DNA of 64,000 bases, taken from contig OX595988.1 of the NCBI GenBank assembly GCA_951394045.1, positions 1,512,501-1,576,500 on the forward strand, read 5' to 3'. Of this stretch, positions 43,659 through 52,257 are shown piece after piece (positions within the stretch are counted from its first letter, which is position 1; each line of letters begins with the position of its first letter). The notes under the pieces were generated by a model that was not told where the DNA came from, did not search any database, and worked only from the letters and a program-made list of their open reading frames with translations. The translations under genes and the position numbers were made by a program. The DNA is from Nitzschia sp. DOCU1. Lineage: Eukaryota > Bacillariophyta > Bacillariophyceae > Bacillariales > Bacillariaceae.

Positions 43659-43911
43659 TGCGTTATCCCACTAAAAGCAGAATAAAGGTCGATAATTTTG
43701 TGTGCTATTTTATCACGGTGTTTCAATCGATCTACGATCAACAGGCCCAAGGCACGATACCCTTCGTTCGCTTCGCTTCGCTTCGCCCCGCTGCGTCATC
43801 GGGGATACCCGAAGAGCGAACGTGCGCTTTCTGTGTCGACGCGTCTTCTTCATTTCGTCGACCCAATCGATTCGTGGGGGAATGCCACGTATCATAGAGG
43901 CATCCACCGCA
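43659..43911 (-). repeat. Gypsy C 3' LTR
   Basis: 253 bp. It has a TTCGCTTCGC microsatellite-like run (about 43769-43788) and a palindromic CGGGGATACCCG pair. Confidence 0.93.
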
Positions 43912-44052
43912 TCCTGCCTTTCCAAGGGTGACCGAACACCCGTGATATCGAAAATAGGCGATATCCGATTTTGGTGCGGAGCCTTATATAATGACAATCG
44001 TAAGGCTTATGATATGGGGGTGAGGGAAAACTTGCATGAGTGAAAAAACCCT

Positions 44053-47000
44053 CTATTGCCGATATGGTTTGATACGGCGAATATTGATGCGCTCGATCAC
44101 TACGGGTGATAGGCGTATAGTGACGGTGCCATTCGTGTGCACCTGAGTAATAGGATACGGGCCCTCAGCTCGTGGCTGCATCTTGTTAGGCTTATAGACT
44201 AACTTTAGCACTTGGTCACCAACGGCATAGTCGTAGGCAAAGCGTTGTCGATTGGCCCGGATCAATCGATCGTCTATTAGCTGCTGTCGCTTTTGTCGTA
44301 TTGAGATAAGATCTGCAATGACAGGAATGTTGAGAATCATGTCTCTGCCGAAAGCTATTGCACCAGGCGTGGATCCTAGTGTCTCGCTATAGGATGCTCG
44401 ATGAGCAAACATTGCTTCGGCGATCGCGGCGTCAACCATTTGCGCTGCGGTTATTACTCCAGCGGGTGGATTTAAGGTGCGTAACGTGCGCAACGAATTG
44501 CCTATTGTTTGGTGCATGCGTTCGCACACAGCATTGGCTTGCGGATTCTTCCGTGATATCGGATGCTTTTCGATATGATTGCGCGCGCACATTTGTTGGA
44601 AATGATATCCCGTGAATTCACGGCCCTGATCATAAATGATGGTCTGGGGCATAGGATAGCGCGCGAGCCAGGTCTGCTCAAAGAGCTGCGCGATATGAGC
44701 CGCGCTCTTATTTTCGATCCTCACAATTTCCGTCAAATTGGTCACAAGATCGATTATTGTCAATGCTGAAAATGAAACGAGGTGGTTTCCGACCTCTATT
44801 TCCCATGGACCGATGAGATCGACTGCGACCTCTCGCCATGGTAATAGAGGAGCTTCCTTGGGAGCAAGGTGGCCATGTCCGCGGCCGACTAATTTCATGC
44901 GTTGGCATGTGTCGCATCGTTGGACTAATTCCTCAATGCGTGCCTTTAATCTAGGATTGTAAAAATGCATAGACATTGTGTCGTAGAGGCGGGAGCCGCC
45001 AATGTGACTTAACGCATAATGGTACCAATGGATACCGTCCTCTAACAATTCAAGAGGTAGATAGATTTTCCAGGGCTTGCCTGGCGATGAAGTATAGCAC
45101 CACACATTTGTGTCAGGCGCCAACAATTTTCGTTCGTATCGCTGTGGATCATTTGCTGCTGCGGCTTGTAGAACGGCGTCCCGCTCCTGGGCCTCAACTA
45201 TAGTATCGTAACCGAGTACGAAATTGTGTCCTGTCTGGGCAGGAAGGTGGACGAAGCAATCGCAGAGATCTGGATCGTCGATGGCCATGGAATAAAATGA
45301 ATGTTTCGAGAGCATGTCTCGCGACGACGTCAATTCGGCAGCGTCTATTGCTTTCACGCTGTCATGAACGATATCCGACCGATATTGGTCGATAGGGTTT
45401 TTAAATCCCGTACTCTGCCTTTCAGTGATTGGCAGCCGTGAAAGGGCATCGGCGAGGGTATTCTCGTCGCCCTTAATATAATGAAAGATTGGAGCAAAGT
45501 CTTCTAAGAACATGCGCCATCTCATGACGCGTTGCGTCGTTAATTTATTAAAGGTTAAGTTTTTATGGTCGGTATAAACGTGTAGTTCTTTGCAACCAAA
45601 TAGCATGGAGCGATACTCCTTAAGAGTCTCGACAATCGAGAGGATCTCCTTCTCGCCAACAGTGTAGTTGCGCTGAGCAGGGTTTAATTTGCGTGAGTAA
45701 TACGCGACGGGCTTACCGTCTTGAAAGATTGCGGCGCCAAGCTGGCGGTCGCTCGCATCGCAATATACATGAAAAGATTTATTATGGTCGGGGTAGTGGA
45801 CGAAAACGTCCTTAGCTAGCATTGCTTTGGCTTGGTCAAAAGCCTTCTGACAATCCGCAGTCCAAACGAGTTTGCGTTTTCCGACCTGAGCCGTAAGTGG
45901 CGCTAATATGTGCGATCGGCGTGGGAACATGTCGCGATAGAACGTGACCGCGCCAATGAAAGACCGTAGTTCTGAGACAGTCGTTGGGCGGCTTATATTT
46001 AAGATCGCGTCGATCTTTTTCTTCCAGGGTCTGAGACCCGTGGGAGTGAGCCAATAGCCCAGCCAGTCAGTCTCTTTCACGCCCCATTCGCACTTAAGGG
46101 GATTGATAGTAAAATTCTCGCGTTGGAGAATGGTAAGTACTCTATCGAGCGTGTTCAGATGATCATCCCAAGAATTCGAGAAGATGCCAACATCGTCGAT
46201 GTAAACTTCGGCGTCCTCAATTTCACGAAGGAGGTCTTCCATTGCTTCTTGAGCAATATCTGGAGATTGTTTGACGCCCATGGGGAGTCGATTATATCGG
46301 TAGTTACCGAAAGGAGTGCATATCGTGCACAACTCCTTGCCTTTATCGTCGAGTTCGAACGTGTAGAATTGCATGGAAATGTCGAGCTTAGTAAAATACT
46401 CATAGCCCGAGCGCTTCTTCAAAATATCGTGTATTTTGGGGATCGTATAGACTTTGCGCTTAATGCACTTATTTAGGGCGCGAAAGTCGCTAACCCAGCG
46501 GACTCGTCCATCCTTTTTCGGGATGATGAAAGTAGGCGCGAGCCATTCAGACGGGCCGCAGCGTGATAACACACCAATCTCAACCAGGCGGTCGAGTTCG
46601 TCTTTGAAAACTGCTTTATTACGTTCGGGGACCGGATATGGTCGACTGTGGAAAGGCTTACTATCAGGTAGTAATTCTAGAGAGACTTTCTTGCGAAAGG
46701 TTGGCAAGCGTCCTGTGTTGACGAGGGTGCCATTGAAGAGAGCTTCATATTTACTAAGTATCTTAGTGAGGTCGTCTCGCTGAGACGTTGTCAAATGTAG
46801 CTGTTGCTTGGCAACATCGTCTGGCGCTGCAATCTCGTATTTGGATTGCTTAATGTCATCGCATGGACGACTTACCGCGAATACGTCGGCGATAGCCTCG
46901 TGATGTGCGGAATAAGGAGTGTCTATGTAAAAGCAAGGTGCCGTAGTTTCCTTATTTTCTATATCACGGTCAAAGTGATCTTTTGGCTTCCAGGGCACGA

Positions 47001-48681
47001 CAGTGCCGAGCCAGGCGATTGTTTTTGTCGAGCAAAGGGCGTCGATACCAAGAGGTATAAGTACATCGGTTCCGAGAAGTAGGTCGTACGGTCCTAAGTC
47101 GGGCACGACATGCGCGCTAATTGGTTTGTCGACGCACTGCGTCGGCGAGAATTCGGGAAAACGGATTTTTTCAAGACGTACTTTCAGTTTGCTCTCACTG
47201 ACGCCAATACCGCGCAGGGGGAGCGCGTCGGTACGCGTCGGCGTGCAGCCGGGCGGCAACGCTTTGTGTGACAACAATGTCGCCTCACTGCCGATGTCGA
47301 AAAGAACCTTAAGAGGCGTTCGAGCGGCACATCCTTGGATGCTAGATACTAAGGCTAATGAAGTAGGACGTAAGCTAGTAGTGATATTCGTTAATGGACT
47401 ATTTTCTGTTGAATCTACCATGCTGTCTAAACTGCCTCCTTCGAGGTAAGTTTTATTCATCTCAGCAATATATATTTCGACATCGTCGCTGAACGACGCG
47501 CCGGTTTCTTCTACATCCAAGGGATTGAAGAGATCAATTGCGTGAGAGACAGATGGCAAGATATCAACGACGTAGGACGTCGGCGTCGCGTAGGACTTAC
47601 ATTCAAGTTCGGGGTGCATGTTAAGCACCGAGTCGACGGACATGACGGACTCGTGGTCCTCGTTCTCGCTAGGAACGTTAAATTTGACCGTGCGCATCGA
47701 CTCATCGCAAACTGGATTGACCACAAAGGATTCTGCCTTGTTGGCTGGCGGCTTGGAGTCGCTCTTGTTGCTCTTTTTGAAAGAGACCGTTTTCCTGTTG
47801 TTTTTGTTTTTGTTGAAGGCATTGGCATAGCAATCGCCCCACTTGTGTCCGGAATCCGGGTGGACTGGGCAAGCTGCATCGTCCCCAATCCTAGTAGAAG
47901 GTTTCTTGGTTGAACCGTCGCTGGAATGACCACGCTTGCGCTGTCCATTTCGACGGTTGTTCGTGTCAACCTTATGCTCACGTTTGGGCTTGGTTTTGCT
48001 TGCAAAACGACGCTGTTTCGCGCTATTTTCATGCGCCTTGAAGGCGGCCCGAGTTTCCTGCTGACGGAAATAGTGAAGCATCTTAGCCAACGGGGTGGCC
48101 GAGGCGGAATTTCCCGCATCCGCAAAGCGGCTCTTCCAGGCGATGGGCATTCCATCGTGCAAGGCTTGCAAAAGCTGCCTTTGATCAAGCGGCGCCTCTT
48201 GTCCAGGCATCCAGTCGATGTAGCCGTTGATCTCGCGTAGGCGATAGTAGAATGCCTGCACCAACATGTGGTGAGGCTTCTTGTAAGCACGAAGCTGCTG
48301 GACGGCCTCGTAGCGGTCTTCCACGGCAGTATGGGCTGCAATGAAGTCCTTGGCGAAGACTTTGAAGTTTTCTGCGGTGTTGTGAGGGACGCCGACATGA
48401 ATATCATCGTTCAGCACTTGGTCCCACACGGAGGTCAAAGGAATGCTTAAAGTGCGCGGGAAAAGCTTGAACAGGGACGGTCCCACGTGAGCCACGGTCG
48501 TGACGGCTTTCTCCACGTTAGAGATGACTTTGTGGACGTGCTGGATGACAGTAGCCGTGTCAATACTCTCAAGACGACCCAGATGGGCCTCGTAGGCGTG
48601 GGCGTTGACCTTCCATTTCAATAGCACCTCAGTCGGAACTTCTGTCGGGATGAGGGGGAAAATCACAATATCGTCGTTCAT
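44053..48681 (-). CDS. Gypsy C Gag-Pol polyprotein, intact
   Basis: 1542 aa from ATG 48679-48681; the frame is open further upstream into the LTR. Gag comes first, with a capsid-like helical part, a basic linker, and the zinc knuckle CPVHPDSGHKWGDC of spacing C-X2-H-X4-H-X4-C. Protease follows with FDIGSEATL, where DSG or DTG is usual, then RT (EVYIDDVGIFS) and RNase H (FHVYCDASDRQLGA). Integrase has a zinc finger (HYALSHIGG, CDTCQ) and a DDE core (AVDLIGPWE, IIYDQGREF, ANAVCERMHQ), with a C-terminal GDQVLKLVYKPNKM domain and no chromodomain. Unlike families A and B there is no stop between gag and pol, so expression must rely on processing alone. Confidence 0.93.
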   Translation of the reverse strand: MNDDIVIFPLIPTEVPTEVLLKWKVNAHAYEAHLGRLESIDTATVIQHVHKVISNVEKAVTTVAHVGPSLFKLFPRTLSIPLTSVWDQVLNDDIHVGVPHNTAENFKVFAKDFIAAHTAVEDRYEAVQQLRAYKKPHHMLVQAFYYRLREINGYIDWMPGQEAPLDQRQLLQALHDGMPIAWKSRFADAGNSASATPLAKMLHYFRQQETRAAFKAHENSAKQRRFASKTKPKREHKVDTNNRRNGQRKRGHSSDGSTKKPSTRIGDDAACPVHPDSGHKWGDCYANAFNKNKNNRKTVSFKKSNKSDSKPPANKAESFVVNPVCDESMRTVKFNVPSENEDHESVMSVDSVLNMHPELECKSYATPTSYVVDILPSVSHAIDLFNPLDVEETGASFSDDVEIYIAEMNKTYLEGGSLDSMVDSTENSPLTNITTSLRPTSLALVSSIQGCAARTPLKVLFDIGSEATLLSHKALPPGCTPTRTDALPLRGIGVSESKLKVRLEKIRFPEFSPTQCVDKPISAHVVPDLGPYDLLLGTDVLIPLGIDALCSTKTIAWLGTVVPWKPKDHFDRDIENKETTAPCFYIDTPYSAHHEAIADVFAVSRPCDDIKQSKYEIAAPDDVAKQQLHLTTSQRDDLTKILSKYEALFNGTLVNTGRLPTFRKKVSLELLPDSKPFHSRPYPVPERNKAVFKDELDRLVEIGVLSRCGPSEWLAPTFIIPKKDGRVRWVSDFRALNKCIKRKVYTIPKIHDILKKRSGYEYFTKLDISMQFYTFELDDKGKELCTICTPFGNYRYNRLPMGVKQSPDIAQEAMEDLLREIEDAEVYIDDVGIFSNSWDDHLNTLDRVLTILQRENFTINPLKCEWGVKETDWLGYWLTPTGLRPWKKKIDAILNISRPTTVSELRSFIGAVTFYRDMFPRRSHILAPLTAQVGKRKLVWTADCQKAFDQAKAMLAKDVFVHYPDHNKSFHVYCDASDRQLGAAIFQDGKPVAYYSRKLNPAQRNYTVGEKEILSIVETLKEYRSMLFGCKELHVYTDHKNLTFNKLTTQRVMRWRMFLEDFAPIFHYIKGDENTLADALSRLPITERQSTGFKNPIDQYRSDIVHDSVKAIDAAELTSSRDMLSKHSFYSMAIDDPDLCDCFVHLPAQTGHNFVLGYDTIVEAQERDAVLQAAAANDPQRYERKLLAPDTNVWCYTSSPGKPWKIYLPLELLEDGIHWYHYALSHIGGSRLYDTMSMHFYNPRLKARIEELVQRCDTCQRMKLVGRGHGHLAPKEAPLLPWREVAVDLIGPWEIEVGNHLVSFSALTIIDLVTNLTEIVRIENKSAAHIAQLFEQTWLARYPMPQTIIYDQGREFTGYHFQQMCARNHIEKHPISRKNPQANAVCERMHQTIGNSLRTLRTLNPPAGVITAAQMVDAAIAEAMFAHRASYSETLGSTPGAIAFGRDMILNIPVIADLISIRQKRQQLIDDRLIRANRQRFAYDYAVGDQVLKLVYKPNKMQPRAEGPYPITQVHTNGTVTIRLSPVVIERINIRRIKPYRQ

Positions 48682-48761
48682 CGTATCGATACTTATCTTA
48701 AACAAGACGGGGTTTCGTATTTTACTTAGCAGGTGTTTCTGCGAGTAGTGAGCGTGTAAGC

Positions 48762-48771
48762 TCTGATCAGA
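48762..48771 (-). other. Palindrome at the primer-binding position, gypsy C
   Basis: TCTGATCAGA, a perfect 10-bp palindrome, starts one base inside the 5' LTR edge (48773). On the element strand it continues as ATCAGAGC, which matches the last 8 of 12 bases of an initiator-Met tRNA PBS but not the first four. Confidence 0.85.
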
Positions 48772-48772
48772 A

Positions 48773-49025
48773 TGCGTTATCCCACTAAAAGCAGAATAAA
48801 GGTCGATAATTTTGTGTGCTATTTTATCACGGTGTTTCAATCGATCTACGATCAACAGGCCCAAGGCACGATACCCTTCGTTCGCTTCGCTTCGCTTCGC
48901 CCCGCTGCGTCATCGGGGATACCCGAAGAGCGAACGTGCGCTTTCTGTGTCGACGCGTCTTCTTCATTTCGTCGACCCAATCGATTCGTGGGGGAATGCC
49001 ACGTATCATAGAGGCATCCACCGCA
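48773..49025 (-). repeat. Gypsy C 5' LTR
   Basis: 253 bp, identical to 43659-43911 as far as I can read. Confidence 0.93.
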
Positions 49026-49033
49026 GGCCTTTA

Positions 49034-49310
49034 CGCGGGCCAAGAGATGCAAGGTGGGGGTCGGTAGATACGTATCGACGTACATATGGTGATATATGCA
49101 TCATAGGTAAGGTGATATGACGGCACGCTCGGAACATATAATTTATTAGGCTGGATATAAGAATCGTTAGAGACGAAAAACGATATATGTACAGTATAGG
49201 GCCGTATATAAATATGTTCCGAGCGTGCCGCCCTAATACTTTACCTACTATATATACACTCATAAAGGTATGTAGGTACAGATACCCACCTTGCATCTTT
49301 TGCGCGGGCT
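49034..49310. mobile_element. Fold-back, MITE-like element
   Basis: About 275 bp with nested inverted repeats. The outer arms share AAAGATGCAAGGTGGG-like sequence (about 49043-49058 and 49285-49301). The inner arms CGGCACGCTCGGAACATAT (49121-49139) and its exact reverse complement (49212-49230) match over 19 bp. AT-rich sequence lies between. Gypsy C is inserted right at its left end, so its outer left edge may be displaced. No coding capacity. No target duplication was identified. Confidence 0.6.
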
Positions 49311-49420
49311 TGCACCGAGATGGTTCCTTGTTTCTCCCGTTGTTCCAGAATCGAACGAATGGAGAAAGTGTCGAGGCCTGATGCCCAGTACGACAGTAGA
49401 GACGTTACAACTACGATGAA

Positions 49421-50717
49421 ATGACTGAACGCGACAACATTGAAGAGCAAAGCAGCGTCGGGCCAATCATCGTCGACGATAACTTGGTGACGGAAAGCTT
49501 GTTGAGCTGGGCCAAAGATGTCCGTTATGTTCGCGCCATTCAATCGTTGCTCGCCCAGGCTTCGGAGCCGCTGTTATCGCACCAATTGGCACCCTCCACC
49601 TTGACAAAAGGAACCTGGTATACGTCCTACCTTTTATATGTGATGATCATGATGAGCTGCCATGGCCGTACTCTGGGGATGAAAGCGACGGGGATGGAAT
49701 TTGCAACTTCCAAAACTAATTCTTCCAGGCATGGGCTGATAGGTGCACTTTTAGCATTGGGGGCAACCACCTGGGCACTGGATTATTGGGCATCCAAAAA
49801 TGACCGACAAGCCGAATCACAGTCGGAAGGTCTACGGGGGAACGAGCGACAGCGGCGCCATGAATTATTGCGCCAGCAAATGCTTCAAAGGGCGACCAGT
49901 AGTCAATCCACAGAAGTGCACTCAAACCGATCGCACCACCGACAGACTAGTGGAGTGCTTTCCTATCAAAGTCGTTTGCCAATAAAAGTCCAACAGTTAG
50001 TGAAGGTACGTTGAATTCAATTCGGTTACTTCTTTACTCCGGACCGGTGTTGTGTTGTTCTAACAACACATCTCTATCCTCGTGATGTACAATTAGTCGT
50101 TGATCAAATCGATTGGTGAATCTACCCGGGACGGCCCGCACAATCCACCAAGGAATCACGATGGATCCACCAGGGCTATATCTGTGGCTACTTGGCTCCT
50201 TCGATTACACTTGGCGCAGTATCTGATTACAGGGAAGTTTCCCACCATGTTCCATCGAATCCTGGGACTGGAGCATACGCGGGAAAGCACTACAAGTCGG
50301 GTACCAGTCCAACCGGGGACGCATCGAGTAGTTGCTCTCTTGATTGCGATTCAGGGGTCCGCTTCCATAATGCGGTATTGTTTGAATTGGTGGACGAAGC
50401 GAGTAGCCCTGTATTTGGAGGCGAGGGCTCAAAGCAAGACCTACGCGGAACACGACAAAAAGTCAACCAATACCTCTCATACTACACACCCAATAGTATC
50501 CACTTGTGCGATTTGCAGGGCATCACGGAAGCATCCCGCGGTTTCAGCCAACTGTGGTCACGTCTTTTGCTGGGCTTGTTTGCGCCACTGGGTTTCGTCG
50601 GTAAAGGAGGCGTGTCCTTACTGCCGGTCACCGTGCCGTCTTGAAGATATACAGCCCCTATACAACTACGACCATTTTGCAACGATGGAAAATAACGAAA
50701 GGGCGAAGACATCATAA
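49421..50717 (+). CDS. PEX10: Peroxin-10, RING E3 ligase, two exons
   Basis: Exons 49421-50005 and 50097-50717 (91-bp intron, GTACGT donor, AATTAG acceptor, phase 0) give 401 aa. The N-terminal part has GTWYTSYLLYV and GMKATGMEFATS, close to the conserved PEX10/PEX2 N-domain. Two or three hydrophobic segments follow (LIGALLALGATTWALDYW, VVALLIAIQGSASIM). The C-terminal C3HC4 RING is complete (CAICRASRKHPAV, CGHVFCWACL, CPYCRSPC; about residues 332-375). PEX10 sits in the peroxisomal membrane with PEX2 and PEX12 and ubiquitinates the import receptor PEX5. The ATG at 49421 lies about 110 bp past the fold-back element. Confidence 0.88.
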
Positions 50718-51109
50718 CGGAATAGCATGTCGAATTTCTAGGAGGGTAGCAGTCAATCTCAGTCATTCAACGCAAAATGTATTCACCTACTAGAGACCAG
50801 GTAGATAGTTACTATCAATGAGCATGTGCTTTCTTACCAGTCATTTTGGTCGCCTTTTTAGTGTCTTATGGCTATGATAATATTCCCGATGCGACACCGT
50901 TGGATCGAGGTTCACGCAAGCCCCCCCCCCCCCCCCGGAGCAATTAGCACGGCGGCGAAGTCCCAGCTTCCAGCACGGCAAAATGGCCTCGCTCTTCAAA
51001 TCTATTTCACTTCTGCCCCCTGTGACCCTGGAAAAAGTCATGAGAGTTTAGTTTCCATCTTTCCACCATCCGAACCTCACAAGGGACAACACTCAAGAGG
51101 AGATCAGCC
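50718..51109. other. Intergenic with a 16-C homopolymer
   Basis: 392 bp between PEX10 and the next plus-strand gene. A run of 16 cytosines lies at 50921-50936, able to form a G-quadruplex or i-motif and prone to length error. No gene seen. Confidence 0.6.
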
Positions 51110-51601
51110 ATGGACCTAAGCCAATCAAACCTAAAGGACGAAGAGGCTCCTGCTGTCGCCCCCAAAAAGAAGGGAGTTCAATTTCATTCGCGGAACTCAG
51201 TGGAGCAAGTCCGTCGAATATCGAGATACAGCAATTACGACCCTGACGAAGTCGTTGCGTACTGGGGCGACAGCAACGAGCATCGACTTCGAAAACAGGA
51301 ATTGCGAGAGGCCGTGGTGGAATGGCAGCAAGGGCGGAGAATGAGCGACAACTTTAGCTTTACGACCGTAGGAATTGCGGATAAAGTTGGAGAGGGCAGA
51401 GCAGTTAAAAAGGAGAACCGCTGGAAGTCGAGGAGTGCCGTGATGGACGAGCAAGATTTGCAGGAATCGGAGGGATTGAGGGACGATGAGCTGTTGGCCG
51501 ACATATACACCATCACGACTGTCGCTTCCAAGAAGAAGGCTCATGAGGATGCCCTGGATATCGCCGACGAAGTCAAGCAATTCCAGCAGCAGAATTCTTA
51601 G
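51110..51601 (+). CDS. Hypothetical charged protein, 163 aa
   Basis: Single exon with ATG at 51110. Soluble and highly charged. A segment VRRISRYSNYDPDEVVAYWG followed by a charged helix (residues about 33-65) has the look of a short motif, arginine and serine then (Y/D)(D/E)E, W and a helix, that recurs in many diatom hypothetical proteins. The C-terminal half is helical and rich in K, E and D. No enzyme signature, no signal peptide, no membrane segment. Codon use and length support a real gene. Function unknown. Confidence 0.65.
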   Translation: MDLSQSNLKDEEAPAVAPKKKGVQFHSRNSVEQVRRISRYSNYDPDEVVAYWGDSNEHRLRKQELREAVVEWQQGRRMSDNFSFTTVGIADKVGEGRAVKKENRWKSRSAVMDEQDLQESEGLRDDELLADIYTITTVASKKKAHEDALDIADEVKQFQQQNS

Positions 51602-52257
51602 TTTGAATTGAGCTCTTGGTATATCTGTGATGTCGCTGTGGTCTGTTTTTCTGATGAGGTGTTTTAATACGTGATCAATGCTGTCAAAGAGTCGCCAGCG
51701 GCCGGGCCTAACTAGGGACAATCAAACTATAGCAGGATGCATTGACATTTTAATTATTGGGCTTTAACGTTTTTCGTTGATGATGCTATGGACTCAAGGT
51801 TGACCAAATTAAGAAGGACCAGTGAAACTGATTTGCAAGTAGTAGGCTATGAGCGATACTATATCTCCCCTGACAAACTGCAAGCTCTGTACGTCACTAT
51901 TCCAACATGGAGGCCGCACTAGGTGGTGGTAATTGAGCTTCCATTACGACCTCCTACTGCATCATACACTCCGTGAGTAGTAGATAGAGCTAGCAACAGG
52001 TAGATATTCTAAGATACAAATAGAGGTACTATAGACTTCCTAGCTAGGTATTATTCAACCATAACAGGAATCATCGGATCATCATCATCGCAAAAGATCG
52101 TCGACTACTTGGACCTCTATTTACGCGCATAGAGTACACGTAAAAAAGACCGCAAAAACTTGGATTGGATGATGTGTTGTTGCATGATCGTCTTGGTGTC
52201 TCAATACTCATTCATAGCATTTCACTCCTACTTAGCACTGCCACTAGCACAGTCACA
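51602..52257. other. Intergenic, no gene seen
   Basis: 656 bp between the hypothetical gene and CWC27, AT-richer than its surroundings, with repeated short TAG/CTA tracts near 51960-52040. It should include the CWC27 promoter. Confidence 0.4.

Larger units (their letters stand above)
43659..49025 (-). mobile_element. Gypsy C, intact full-length element
   Basis: 5.4-kb Ty3/gypsy element on the minus strand with 253-bp LTRs (43659-43911 and 48773-49025) that read as identical. They begin TGCGGTGG and end AACGCA on the element strand. The 5-bp target duplication GGCCT lies at 43654-43658 and 49026-49030. The purine tract GGAAAGGCAGGA (43912-43923) adjoins the 3' LTR. One open gag-pol frame fills the interior. 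Identical LTRs, a perfect duplication and an open frame make it the best candidate for a live element here. Confidence 0.95.

Noticed and set aside
48760..48772. Gypsy C leader as a normal initiator-Met tRNA PBS
   Set aside because: Only ATCAGAGC agrees. The four bases that must pair with the primer's 3' end (TGGT) do not, so ordinary tRNA priming is unlikely.
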